64,000 bases of DNA from Zeus faber. Taxonomy: Eukaryota > Chordata > Actinopteri > Zeiformes > Zeidae. Positions 11,230-21,491 of this stretch are shown one piece after another (position 1 is the stretch's first letter; every line of letters starts with the position of its first letter). The notes beneath the pieces are model-generated. The model did no database searches. It saw nothing but the letters and a program-made list of their open reading frames with translations, and was not told where the DNA came from. The position numbers were made by a program, and so were the translations under genes. The DNA lies in the NCBI GenBank assembly GCA_960531495.1, contig OY482849.1:37489254-37553253 (forward strand), written 5' to 3'.

Positions 11230-12530
11230 TCCTGCACTTCCTCCTGGTATGTCGTGTCCGTCCACACCCCCAACATTTTGGTTGGTTTCCTGCTCTCTAG
11301 TAGGTGTAGAGTAGGGTCTCTTGGGGGTCCTCTGATTCCCCTAATCTGTTGTTGTTGTTGGGGATATCTGTTGGTCCCCCCTGGTTGTTGTACTATCAGT
11401 ACGGGTGAATTAGGTAGTTGTGGAGCAGTGAACTGAGGAGCTTGCTGGGGATTGGGGTTCTGATTGGGTCCTTCCATGCCACACCATGAACTTTCTTTTT
11501 TTCTGCTGTTAGTTGCCGTAGAGTGAGCTTCTGCAGTGTCTTCTCATCTTGGATTCAGCTTCTGTTGGAGATTTCTATGTTTGGTCATTGCATGTACTAC
11601 GTCATCCGTGAATTGTGGGAAAGGCATGTTGTATAGCCCTATCACCTCGTTCATCCGGCTCTGGGCTGGTGTTGGCAATCCATGTATTACCCTTTTACGG
11701 AAAGAAGCCTAGTGGAACGCATCCATGTCTGGGTCTGTTCCTGTCTGTTTGATCCCCCCTCTCCTGGTGATATGGACATAGGCTGGTGGGCTTTCCGCCT
11801 TTATTGGGGTGGTGGTAATTGCATTGGGATTGATACGGTTTGGGTACTTGGCCCTTAGTCCCGTCCATAGGTGATTACGGTGATGGTTGTCAGTGTCACT
11901 GTCATTTGCCTGGGAGCCCACATACCTACCAAAACTGGAACACTGTAGAATTTCTTCCATTTCCAGCTTTCCAAGAGTTTTTCCCAGGAGCACTTTCATA
12001 TCTCCAACGGCCAGAAGTACACCCACTGTCTGATCTTCAAATGATGTTATCCACTGGCTGGCTCCTGCTAGAATTCTGGGTAGGATTTGGGACAGTCCTT
12101 CCAAATCTATGGATCCCCATGGAATATAATTGAGATTTTGTCCTTTTGCCAGCAGGGGGAGCTGGTGTGGTGGTGGCTCGTCAGGACCAATGTTGCATGA
12201 ACCACTTTTTCTAATTCCGCTTCCTCTGATCCCATATTCAATGTTGGCAGAGATCGTGTCAGCCGCTTCACTTCCTCCTCCCTTCTCTGTTTATTTTATC
12301 GGTCCTTCTTGGCTTTTTTGCTTCAATCTACCTCTTGAGATCACACATCTGTGTGAGGGTTTCGTTTAATTCTATCTCTGCTCTCTGACTTGAATTTCCA
12401 ACTGTTTTTAGCCTCTTGTTTACATTCCTCTTTTTCTTCTCCAAATTTTTTTCTGTTCCCTTCTTCAGCACTTTCTAGATCCTCTAGACTTCCTGTTTTT
12501 TTTTTCGGAGTGTATGTCGTAGTCGCCAAT
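11230..12530 (-). pseudogene. retroviral gag-like remnant with CCHC zinc knuckle
   Basis: The minus strand holds fragments in different frames: a lysine/glutamate-rich segment (12,341-12,529), a capsid-like segment with WITSFEDQTVGVLLAVGD (11,709-12,104) and a capsid C-terminal-like segment near 11,560-11,700. At 11,234-11,275 a perfect C-x2-C-x4-H-x4-C nucleocapsid knuckle (CWGCGRTRHTRRKC) can be read in a third frame. Stops and frameshifts between the pieces show that it is non-functional. Confidence 0.7.
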
Positions 12531-12945
12531 GCAGTAATTTTTTATTGGCATTTGTGGAGGGAAGGGGTGGGGCTTTGTTTTTTTCATTTGTCCCTGATGT
12601 GTTTTTTTGTGGCACATCTAAGTTTGTCTCCCTGTCTTTTTAATATGGTTATCACATGCATTTCTCTTTTCCTTTTTTTTGCCTCTCTTTTTGTTTTATA
12701 CCTTGGACTTATGATTCTTTAACAGGATGTCCATCTCCGCACACGCGTCAATGTTTAATGTTCCTTCCACTGGCCATGGGGTAGGCTATGTTCTTTTATT
12801 TCATTCTTTGGAGCATTCTTGGATCTTTTTTGATAATAGGTGATCCATTCCTCAGAAAAGACCCCGATACGACCCTGAAACACGATACTATCTCATGTCT
12901 CATTTTTAATACTTAATATACATGTTGTTAAGAATTGTGTGCAAG

Positions 12946-13150
12946 GGGTGGGGTGGTATCTCAGGAGGCAGAGCTGGTCGTCTAGTCATCCAAAGTTTGC
13001 CGGTTCGATCCCAGGCTCCTCCTGCTAGCATGCTGTAGTGTCCTTGAGCAAGACACTTAACCCCTAATTGCTCCTGATGGCTGCGTCCGTTGGTGTTTGA
13101 ATAATTGTAATTCGCTTTGGATAAAAGCGGCTGCTAAATGTAATGTAAAA
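12946..13150 (+). mobile_element. tRNA-derived SINE
   Basis: A ~205-bp element with a pol III A-box-like TGGTATCTCAGG near 12,955 and a perfect B box GGTTCGATCCC at 13,002-13,012. It ends in the tail GCTTTGGATAAAAGCGGCTG then CTAAATGTAATGTAA. The same family occurs in minus orientation at 53,542-53,754 and 60,061-60,205. Such SINEs are common in fish genomes; the name of the family is not asserted. Confidence 0.8.
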
Positions 13151-13369
13151 ATGTTATGAATGATTAATGCTACACTATACTGTAAATAGAAGGGTTCAAA
13201 TATGATTGGAGCACCCTTAGTACTGAATACTGTGAACTCGTACTGAGTACAGTTTAGTAGCTGGAATTAGTTTCATAGTTTATATTTACATCTGAACTAG
13301 TATATGGGAAGTAAAACAACTGTTAAAACCTGTTTCTCTCTCTCTCTCTGTCTGCCTGTCTCCCTGCAG

Positions 13370-13520
13370 GGGGCCTGGACCTGAAGTCCCAGGAAGTGGC
13401 CCTGAGAGCGGGTCCAGATGTTCTGATCGCGACGCCGGGTCGTTTAATTGACCACCTGCACAACACGCCCGGGTTCCAGCTGTCTCACATCGAGGTCCTG
13501 ATCCTAGACGAGGCCGACAG
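13370..13520 (+). CDS. ddx27: ddx27 exon 7 of window (TPGR and DEAD motifs)
   Basis: Between CTCCCTGCAG and GTGAGAC. It encodes GLDLKSQEVALRAGPDVLIA, then TPGRLIDHLHN (motif Ib) and IEVLILDEADR (motif II, the Walker B DEAD box). It ends two bases into the arginine codon. A (GGCA)n/(GACA)n microsatellite starts ten bases past the donor. Confidence 0.97.
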
Positions 13521-13528
13521 GTGAGACA

Positions 13529-13530
<2 letters not shown>

Positions 13531-13616
<86 letters not shown>

Positions 13617-13660
13617 GGTCTCACATCGACAGTGGAAACATGCAGGTAGGACAGAGAGGT
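13531..13660. repeat. (GGCA)n-(GACA)n microsatellite
   Basis: About ten GGCA units followed by about fourteen GACA units, then scattered GACA. It lies directly after the exon 7 donor, which itself ends GTGAGACAGACAGG. Open frames across it (poly-CLPA and VCLS peptides on the minus strand) are artefacts. Confidence 0.9.
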
Positions 13661-14064
13661 GAGACAGACAGACAGGTTCCATTCTAACACCTGTGTACTG
13701 TGTGCACTGCAGTGTTTCCCATACATTGATTTATCTTTTGGCTGAATGTCAACATTGACGCCAAATATTGATTTTCAATTTTTTGCTGCACAGCGCATTG
13801 ATTGGCTCCGCCTATCAGTGCGCTGTTGGGGTCCCCTTTTTATCAGGTGCAGGGCTTGGGCATGGAGGTAGTGGATTGTCTGGGAAAGATATGCATATTC
13901 ATGAGAAACGTGTCCTCGGCACGCCGGCGATGTTTGCACAGCGGAGCGCAGATCACGGCGCCCTGATGGTCTGGGCTCCGCTGTGCGTCCCGATGCTGCT
14001 CCGTTTCCTTACGGAGTGGAACATAACACTGCGTAACGGGAACACTTCCTCACTCACTCTTCGC

Positions 14065-14305
14065 CAAACTGTATTGTTTGGAACTCGCCGCTTGAAATCC
14101 TCTGTACGGCACGCCGCCGCTGTCCTCTCCCGTGCGACTCGACTCACCTTCTTTACCTTTGGTCGAGAACCAAACAGCAGCAGCGTTAGTCAATGTCACA
14201 TGATGGTCCCTTAGCCAATCAGATAAAAGAGGCCGGTAGTAAAAGTTTCCACAACCAATAACGTCCGGTTCATACAAACTGTCAGTTAATTTGTTTACAC
14301 GTAAC
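14065..14305 (-). repeat. dispersed repeat, copy B (inverted partner of 1,960-2,200)
   Basis: Reverse-complement copy of the intron 2 repeat: TAGCCAATCAGATAAAAGAG and TTGGTCGAGAACCAAACAGC are recognisable. It lies in intron 7, so the pair flanks exons 3-7 in opposite orientation. 13,740-14,060 and 14,305-14,597 have no other assignable feature. Confidence 0.75.
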
Positions 14306-14597
14306 ATGTGAAAAGTATATGAAAAGTGCTTAAACACAAATGGGGTTAGTTAAACGCAAGTAATTTATGGATCCTCTGTGTGTCCTCTGAGGGAGCGTCT
14401 CCCCCTCTGTGCGTCATGGAGACATTGGGGAGGGAGCCGTTCCTCTAAATAAACCAAATAAAAACATTTATTTACATTGTTAAACATTGACAATGTTTTT
14501 ATTTTAGATTTGCAATTTACAATTATTATTTTATTTTACTCAATCCACCATAACCCATGAATAGAATGAAACACTTTACTGTGTGTGTACTGTGTAG

Positions 14598-14697
14598 GAT
14601 GCTGGATGAGTACTTCGAGGAGCAGATGAAGGAGATCATCCAGATGTGTTCCTACCAGAGACAGACCATGCTGTTCTCTGCTACCATGAGCGAGCAG
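14598..14697 (+). CDS. ddx27: ddx27 exon 8 of window (SAT motif)
   Basis: Between TGTGTAG and GTACTAG. It encodes [17 protein letters not shown], nearly identical to human DDX27 after the DEAD box, and [12 protein letters not shown], motif III, which couples ATP hydrolysis to RNA unwinding. It completes the arginine of DEADR and ends in phase 0. Confidence 0.97.
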
Positions 14698-15117
14698 GTA
14701 CTAGTACACACAAAGAACACACAGTACAGAGTTTGGATGAGGGACTTCCATGAAGATCCAGTGGCCAAGATCCAGTTTCGCCCCGCCCACAGTAAAACAG
14801 GGTTTTAAGAAACGTAGCTTTCCAGGATGGAGATGTTTCAGTGTATTGGTCAAGTAGTTCTCTGTGTATTCAAATAGTTTTCTGTGTATTCAAGTCTTTT
14901 TCTGTGTATCCTGTAAAGCTTATTGGAAACAGAATGGAAGAAGAATGTATTGAAGGTGTTTCACCAACTAGTCAACTACAATAACCACTAGTCGCCGCTC
15001 TTGGCAGCAGTCAACTGTGAATGTCATTTTTGTCAATTTCACCAGATTTACAATAATTATTGTATTGGTAAAATATATGTATTTACATTTGTGGTATTTA
15101 AAAAATATCCTAATTAT

Positions 15118-15497
15118 TTAAAGGTGCAATGTGTGGAATTGAGTGGCATCTAGTGGTGAGGTTGCAGATCGCAACCAACTGAATACCCCTCCCCAACATG
15201 GCAGCCTCCGTGGAAAAGACCGTGGCCGCCAACTCGCAAAAAGCGTGAAAGCCCGCCTCTAGAGCCAGTGTTTGCATAGTTTGTTCTTGGCCACTGTAGA
15301 AACAGGGGGGGTGCAACATGGCGGCCTCGGGGAAGCATACCCGCTCCATATGTAGATAAGAACGGCTCATTCTAAGGTAACGAAAACACAGCGATTCTTA
15401 TTTTCATGGGATTCTACACTAAATAAAACATACTTATGAATATTATATTCCATTTCTCTCAAGTCTGTTCTGTAAACTCTACACACTGCACCTTTAA
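15118..15497. mobile_element. piggyBac-like MITE on TTAA
   Basis: A 380-bp element whose left end reads TTAAAGGTGCAATGTGTGG and whose right end is its near-exact reverse complement (CTACACACTGCACCTTTAA). Both ends include TTAA, the piggyBac target. It has no transposase. Assignment to piggyBac is inferred only from TTAA and the inverted ends. Confidence 0.75.
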
Positions 15498-15576
15498 TTT
15501 ACAAAATACAATTTTCATTGTTACCTAGAGCTCCTCTGTCTTCATCTTTCTTACATAATAGGTTAAAGACTCTTGA

Positions 15577-16745
15577 GTTCTAGGTCCCAGGTGAAGGACC
15601 TAGTCTATGTGTTTAATTCAAGAGGGTTTATTGTCATTTCAGCCATATACACAGTACACACTATAAAGTTTCTCAAAGAACCTCGGTCGACACAGAACAC
15701 AGTTGGACGATATGCTACATATAGTCTGGTGGAGTGCAACAAACAACTTAGTAAAGTGACTTAAACAACATCTTGTAAAGTGACTTAGTGACTGGAATAG
15801 TACAAAACAGCAGCGCAAGACAACAGACAACATTCGACAGAGTGCAGAGTACACAACCAGGTGTGTAGCGGGGGGGTCAGATAGTGGCAATTGTCAATAG
15901 GCAGTAACAGTAGTGTGGTGGTCCGGTCTTAGTGTAGTAGTGCAGTGCAAATTTTATACAGCAGCAAAGGGGGTAGGGGGTGTTCAGATCAGTCCCTGAG
16001 CGTTGAGGAGTCTGATGGCCTGGGGGAAGAAGCTATTACATAGTCTAGATGTGAGGGACCGTATGCATGGTACCTTCTTCCGGATGGAAGGTGGGTGAAA
16101 AGTTTATGTGAGGGGTGGGTGGGGTCTTCTTCAATGTTGGTTGCTTTGCGGATGCAGCGTGTGGTGTAGATATCTGAGATGGAGGGGAGAGGGATTCCGA
16201 TGATCTTTTCAGCTGTCCTCACTACTCGCTGCAGGTGCTTACAGTCCAGGTTGGTGCAGTTATGGACCCGGGCAGCGATGCATCTACTATGTGTGCTCTC
16301 TACAGTCCCTCTGTAGAATGTGGTGAGGGTGGGGGGCGGGAGGTGGGCTCTCCTCAGCTTCCTCAGGCAATAGAGATGCTGCTGGGCTTTCTTTACAGTG
16401 GAGCCGGTGTTGAGGGACCAGGTTAAGTTCTCCTCCAGGTGGACGGGGAGGAATTGATGTTCTGCACAATCTCCACTGGGGAGCCGTCGATGTCCTGTGG
16501 CGCGTGATCCCTCTGTGCTCTCCTAAAGTCAACAACCATCTCTTTGGTTTTGTCTACATTCAGCGACAGGTTGTTGACTTTGCACCAGGTTGTCAGTTGT
16601 TTCACCTTCTCTCTGTTATGGTTCTATGTCCCAGGTGAAGGACCAGGTCTCAGGTCTATGTGTTATGGTTCTATGTCCCAGGTGAAGGACCAGGTCTCAG
16701 GTCTATGTCTTATGGTTCTATGTCCCAGATCAAGGACCTGGTCTC
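15577..16745 (+). repeat. 47-bp tandem copies of the exon 9 splice acceptor
   Basis: Units starting TTATGGTTCTATGTCCCAG begin at 16,616, 16,663 and 16,710, a period of 47 bp. The third runs into the real exon 9 acceptor (AG at 16,727-16,728). Each upstream unit carries CCCAG followed by GTGAAGGACCAGGTCTCAG, a copy of acceptor plus exon start. A fourth, diverged copy at 15,577-15,612 lies beyond the LINE. Confidence 0.85.
15613..16615 (-). mobile_element. 5'-truncated CR1/L2/Rex-type LINE
   Basis: Minus-strand C-terminal RT region: [20 protein letters not shown] (16,423-16,605), a stretch with YRGTVES-like sequence, and LPSISDIYTTRCIRKAT with HPSHKLFTHLPSGRRY (15,989-16,222). It ends in a 3' tail whose sense reads GACAATAAACCCTCTTGAAT. 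It sits inside the tandem array of exon 9 acceptor copies: one copy lies on its left (15,577-15,612) and three on its right. Confidence 0.85.
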
Positions 16746-16870
16746 AGTGTCCCTCCAACGTCCTGTCAGGATCTTCGTGAACAGCAACACGGATGTTGCT
16801 CCGTTCCTCCGTCAGGAATTCATCCGAATCCGAGCGAACAGAGAAGGCGACAGAGAGGCCATTGTGACCG
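16729..16870 (+). CDS. ddx27: ddx27 exon 9 of window (start of RecA-like domain 2)
   Basis: Between ATGTCCCAG and GTGAGT. It encodes IKDLVSVSLQRPVRIFVNSN, then TDVAPFLRQEFIRIRANREGDREAIVT, closely matching human VKDLASVSLKNPVRIFVNSN. The first residue is isoleucine where relatives, and the upstream decoy copies, have valine. It ends one base into the alanine codon. Confidence 0.95.
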
Positions 16871-17079
16871 GTGAGTACACGCAGTACATGGAGTACTACA
16901 AGTGCACACAATACATGGAGTACTGCGAGTACATTACAGTAGATCATTTAGCAGACAATACAATAAGTACATTTAGTCTCAACCATCTCACTAAACCTTC
17001 TATAAGACAATAGAGGGGTGCGATAGAGAAGAGTGGTGGTAGTAGTACTTGGAGTTCTACTGGTAGTAGTACTTGGAGT

Positions 17080-17180
17080 GTCCCCAGGACGGAGCCCTGT
17101 GGGACACCAGGTCTGGACAGGGATCCTCTCTGTGAGACCTGGGATGAGCAATTGGCCAAGTATGATGCAACCCACAATTC
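17080..17180 (-). mobile_element. LINE reverse transcriptase scrap
   Basis: About 100 bp whose minus strand encodes WVASYLANCSSQVSQRGSLS followed by PGVPQGSVLGT, the RT motif common to jockey/CR1-type LINEs. Neighbouring sequence is a low-complexity TAGTAGTACTTGG repeat. It is too short to classify further. Confidence 0.7.
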
Positions 17181-17367
17181 TACTAGTGCTGGTACTCTAC
17201 TAGTAGTACAAGTAGTACTGGTACTTTATTAGTTATACTAATACTGGTGGCAGGTAAACACGAACAGTACAGTCAGGACATGGACTTAAAGCCTGATCTT
17301 GACCTGTACTTTGTGTGTACCATGTGTCTGTACTGTATGTACTTTATGTGTACTGTGTGTACTCTAG

Positions 17368-17521
17368 CCCTGCTGAGCAGGACCTTCCAGGACCATGTCA
17401 TAGTCTTCACCCAAACCAAGAAGCAGGCCCACCGGCTCCACATCCTGCTGGGGCTGATGGGGCTGAAGGTCGGGGAGCTGCACGGGGACCTGAGCCAGAG
17501 CCAGAGGCTGGACAACCTGCG
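17368..17521 (+). CDS. ddx27: ddx27 exon 10 of window (motif IV region)
   Basis: Between TACTCTAG and GTACTC. It encodes LLSRTFQDHVIVFTQTKKQA (motif IV is VIVFTQTK), then HRLHILLGLMGLKVGELHGD and LSQSQRLDNLR (motif IVa/QR region). It ends two bases into an arginine codon. An ACTCACTACTCACAGT minisatellite follows (17,523-17,664). Confidence 0.97.
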
Positions 17522-17522
17522 G

Positions 17523-17664
17523 TACTCACAGTACCTACTCACTGCTCACACAATTCACTCACTACTCACAGTACTTACTCACTCACTACTCACTGCTGAC
17601 AGTACTCACTCACTACTCACACTACTCAGTCATTACTCACAGTACTCACTCACTACTCACAGTA
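17523..17664. repeat. CACTCACTACTCACAGTACT-type minisatellite
   Basis: Irregular tandem copies of ACTCACTACTCACAGTACTC immediately after the exon 10 donor, ending where the LINE 3' tail begins (about 17,665). Confidence 0.8.
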
Positions 17665-20600
17665 ATCAAGATTCAAGAGGTTTATTCGTCATATACATAC
17701 TTTAATACATACATGCAGTGAAAAGTAATGCAACGCTCCCAGTGATTACACACAATATGTCCAAGGAAAATTTCTTTCTACTAGACCAACTAACTGATTC
17801 CTAAAATGTAATACAGTAAGTCGAATACTTATAGAATAAAATAAAAATATATAGAATAAAATGGAATAGATAAAGGGAATAGGCTTACGTATATGGGATG
17901 GACTTATGTATATGAGAGAGGCAATTATGTATATACAGATATGTGCATTAAAGTGGCATGTGAATAAAGTGAGGTAGTGTTTGTGGGATAATACAGCACA
18001 GTATACAACAGTACGGCGCAGTAATACGGTAACACCGAACACCCCAAAACAGTGACACAGTATATGGTACAGTATGCCACATACAGTACAGTATGCTACA
18101 TACAGTACAGAAGGTAGTGGAGCCTATGTGTGTGGCTCAGTGGGACCCCTGGTGAGGTCAGCATTGACGGTTCTTATGGCTTGCAAAAAACTCCATCTCA
18201 GTCTCTCTGTCCTCGCTGTGGGACTGTGGAGGCTCTTGCTCCACCGCAGCAGCTGGAACAGTCTGTTGTTGGGGTGATGAGGATCCTTCATGACCCTGCA
18301 GCTCTGCTACTACACCTCCTGGTGTATTAAGTCCTGCAGGGAGGGGAGGGTAGTTCCAGTGGTACGTTGGGCTGAACGCAGCACCCCCTGCAGGGTTCGC
18401 CTGTCCTGAGCAGTACAGTTCCCAAACCAGGCAATGATGTTGCCTGTCACGATGCTCTCCACTGCTCCACAGTAGAAGGACTTGAGGATCCTCACCGAGA
18501 CCCTGAATTTCTTTAGCTGCCTGAGGTGGTAAAGATGCTGCCTCGCCTCTCTCACCAGAGTGGTAAGGGTTTGTAAAGTCCATGTTAAATCCTCTGTGAT
18601 GTGGACTCCCAGGTACTTGAAGCTGCTCACCCTGTCAACAGAAGTCCCATTAATCACCAAGGGCGTGTGCATCCTCGATTGTAATACACGCCTGAAGTCC
18701 ACAATCAGCTCCTTAGTTTTTCTGATGTTCAGGTGTAGGCTATTGTCCTTGCACCAGAGTGACAGATTAGCCACCTCCTTGTGGTAGGCCTTCTCGTCGC
18801 AGTCGGCCATCCAGGTGCATAAGCGTGGTGTGCTGTACCTGGGAGACCGCGTCATCCGTGGATCTGTTCTGTCGGTACGCAAACTGCAACGGGTCCCAGG
18901 TGCGGGGGTGGGAGGCGCAGATATAATCTTTAATCAGCCTCTCGATACACTTCATGACCACCGAGGCGAGGGCCTCTGGAGGAGCAGGCAGGAGAGGCGA
19001 TCTTCGGGACAGGAACGAGGGTGGACCTTTTGAAGCAGGATGGGACCACTGATTCAGCCAGGGGGATGTTGAATATCGTAGTGAACACCGGAGCTAGCTG
19101 GTTAGCACAGGTTTTCAGTACTCGCCAAGATATGCCATCTGGGCCCGCAGCTTTCCTGGTATTCACCCGCATCAGAGCCCTCCTGACCTCGTGCATGGAC
19201 ACTGAGAGTGCGCGCTTATCCCCAGTGGTGTAACTCCAATTAGCCGGCGAGCTAGCGGTGCTGCTGCCAGACTCAAACCGCGCATAAAAGGAGTTCAGTT
19301 GGTTGGCTAGGGAGGCGTCCACACTCATGGCTGGGGAGGAGCTGCCTGTAGTTATCGTCCGCAGCCCCTCCCACAAGCGTCTGGTGTCCCCCTGCTCCAT
19401 CTGTAGCTCCACAGTCTCTCTGTACGTCCATATAACATCCTTCACCGCCCTCCGCAGATTGTACGACGCCGCTTTGTAATTGTCCATATTTCCGGATACA
19501 AGACCGGCGGCTGGCGAGCATTCAGAGCGCAGCGGATGGATTTATCAACCCACTGTTTCTGGTTTGGAAATATCCGAACTTTCACCTTGGGAACGATGCT
19601 GTCTGCTAACGTAGCCACGAAGCTCAACGCTACGTCCGTAAACTCGCTGATGTCACTTGAACTTGATTGGAACATGTCCCAGTCTACGTCAGCGAGTGCG
19701 TCCTGAAGCACAGCCTCTGATTGGTCCATCCATCGCTTCACTTCCCTCGTCACCACCAGTTCTCGCGTGATCAGAGGCCTGTAAACGGGAACCAGCAAGA
19801 TTGTGGCGTGTTCAGATTTCCCGAAAGCAGGGAGTGAGACGGTCTTGTATCCGTTCTTGTACGGTGTTTACGATGGTCCAAAGTTATACCTGGTGGCACA
19901 CGTGATGTGTTGGTGGAAATTAGGAAGAACTTTTTTAAGGTTCGCCCTGTTAAAGTCCCCGGTCACCACCACAGCCACGTTGGGATGTTTGTTTTGAAAT
20001 CCACACAACACATCATACAGGTCCCACAGTGCTGTGTCGGTATCCGCTTGCGGTGGAGTATAAACGGCTGTAATGATGACCGTACTGAATTCGGGGGGGA
20101 GATAAAATGGACGGCATGAGATGGTCAGCTCTTCCAGGTTCGGCGAGCAGAGCGGGAGAGAAACTTGGTGTTGTTGGGGTTACACCAGCGGTTGATTACC
20201 ATTAGGCAGACGCCTCCACCCTTGGATTTCCCCGACTTCCCCGATCTGTCGGCGCAGAACACGGAGAAGGACTCGGCTGGACGGATGGCTTCATCCGGCA
20301 CCACTGGGTTCAACCATGTTTCCGTTGGACAGAAGACGCAACAGTTCCTTGTGTCTCGTTGGAATTTAATCCTCGCTCGAAGGATCCTCGCTCCTCATTC
20401 TAACCCGAATGCCGCCTCGTTTACCACGATGCTTCCTCCGTGGGCCCGCTCGTGCAACAGCGGCTCCATTTTTGTTGTTGTTGTTGAGCGTCTCGCCACG
20501 TAGAATTTCAGCCAGCCACTCTGCTTCCACGGATAAAAAGTCCCAAAGTTGTTCATTTAGGGAAGTTTTTATATCCATGAGTGCCTTAAGAGGTAACGGC

Positions 20601-20752
20601 CGATGCTTTTTGGCAAACATTATGATAAAAACTGAAAAAAATACTAAAATGTGCAAAAGTCGACCGGAGAGCTGGCGCAGGCGACTGCAAGGGGCGGCGC
20701 CACTATTGCCACTGAGGAGAAGCACAGGAGGATCTCTCCTCCTGTGCTTCTC
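17665..20752 (-). mobile_element. near full-length CR1/L2/Rex-type LINE, decayed
   Basis: Read on the minus strand from 20,752: an N-terminal segment with a basic end (20,366-20,755), endonuclease fragments (SKGGGVCLMVINRWCNPNNT, 20,125-20,313), the linker VTREVKRWMDQSEAVLQDAL, the RT entry RKAAGPDGISWRVLKTCANQ (18,930-19,487), FAYRQNRSTDDAV, KTKELIVDFRR and the C-terminal YGAVES-like and GNIIAWFGNC blocks (18,310-18,882). The 3' tail reads GACGAATAAACCTCTTGAATC. Frames are interrupted, so it is inactive. Confidence 0.85.
20717..20752. repeat. perfect 16-bp hairpin at the LINE 5' boundary
   Basis: GAGAAGCACAGGAGGA, a 4-nt TCTC spacer, then its exact reverse complement TCCTCCTGTGCTTCTC. It lies exactly between the 5' end of the LINE and the left terminus of the adjacent inverted-repeat element. 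Confidence 0.85.
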
Positions 20753-21083
20753 CATGTGCAGTCTGTCACTTTGCTCGTAAAATAAAGTTGGTTGCTTAGC
20801 AACCTTTAACTCCCCTTATGTTTCACTGATGATTATCAGCTTTATGTAAAAAAAAAGTGATATGTATATACACACACACACACGGAATTGTTAAACAAAA
20901 TAAAAAAACACCAGTAACAAATGAACATGAGGGATTTTATGATATATATCTATATATCATATAATTAAATATTCGCCAGAAATTAAGTTGACCTGGTCAG
21001 TTAAACATAAAGGGAGTTAAGGTTGCTAAGCAACCAGCTTGTTTGCTCAGTATTTTATGATGTAAAGTGACAGACTGCACATG
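20753..21083. mobile_element. 331-bp fold-back (MITE-like) element
   Basis: The left arm (20,753-20,825) begins CATGTGCAGTCTGTCACTTT and contains GGTTGCTTAGCAACCTTTAA. The right arm (21,003-21,083) is its imperfect reverse complement and ends AAAGTGACAGACTGCACATG. The ~180-bp AT-rich centre is non-coding. It is a non-autonomous DNA element of unassigned superfamily. Confidence 0.75.
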
Positions 21084-21121
21084 TGCAGCAAAGGAGGACA
21101 ACATAGAAGGCAACATATTAA

Positions 21122-21408
21122 CTCCTCCTCCCCTTCTCTTCCTTCTTCTCCTTCTCCTCCTCCCATTCTCCCCCTCTTCTCATTCTCCTCTTCCCTTTAT
21201 CCTCCTTCTCTTCTCCCCTCTCCTTCTCCTCCTCCCCCTCCTCTTCTCCTTCTCCTCCACTCCTTCTCTCCTCTCCTACTCTTCCCTTATCCTCCTTCTC
21301 TTCTTCCCCTTCTCCTACTCCCCTACTCCTCCTTCCTCCCTTCTCCTTCTCCTCTTTCCCTTCTTCTCATCTCCTCCTCCCCTTCTCCTCTTCTCCTCTC
21401 CTCTTCCA
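21122..21408 (+). repeat. ~290-nt polypyrimidine tract before exon 11
   Basis: A nearly pure C/T stretch (CTTCTCCTCC-type, with only occasional A) runs straight into the CTCTTCCAG acceptor of exon 11. Mirror-symmetric polypurine/polypyrimidine DNA of this length can form triplex structures; in RNA it is an unusually long polypyrimidine tract. Confidence 0.9.
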
Positions 21409-21409
21409 G

Positions 21410-21491
21410 GCGTTTTAAGGATGAACAGATCGATGTCCTTGTAGCTACAGATGTTGCTGCCAGAGGTTTGGACATCGAGGGCGTGAAGACG
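21410..21491 (+). CDS. ddx27: ddx27 exon 11 of window (motif V)
   Basis: Between CTCTTCCAG and GTACGA. It encodes [20 protein letters not shown] then DIEGVKT, containing motif V ([12 protein letters not shown]) for RNA and ATP contacts. It ends in phase 0. Confidence 0.97.

Larger units (their letters stand above)
5100..12550 (-). mobile_element. decayed class I endogenous retrovirus, antisense in ddx27 intron 6
   Basis: Read on the minus strand from about 12,550 to 5,100, recognisable blocks follow in proviral order: gag-like, CCHC knuckle, protease, reverse transcriptase, integrase, envelope. All are broken by stops and frameshifts, so the copy is inactive. The envelope transmembrane block and the pol motifs suggest a gamma/epsilon-like (class I) fish retrovirus. 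Two LINE-derived pieces (6,264-6,484 and 7,560-9,260) interrupt it. I could not find a convincing LTR pair, primer site or target duplication, so the ends are approximate. 4,208-5,100 and 12,550-12,945 show no other assignable feature. Confidence 0.75.

Noticed and set aside
13286..13726. CLPACLPA / VCLSVCLS open frames
   Set aside because: Translation of the (GGCA)n/(GACA)n microsatellite and the antisense of exon 7.
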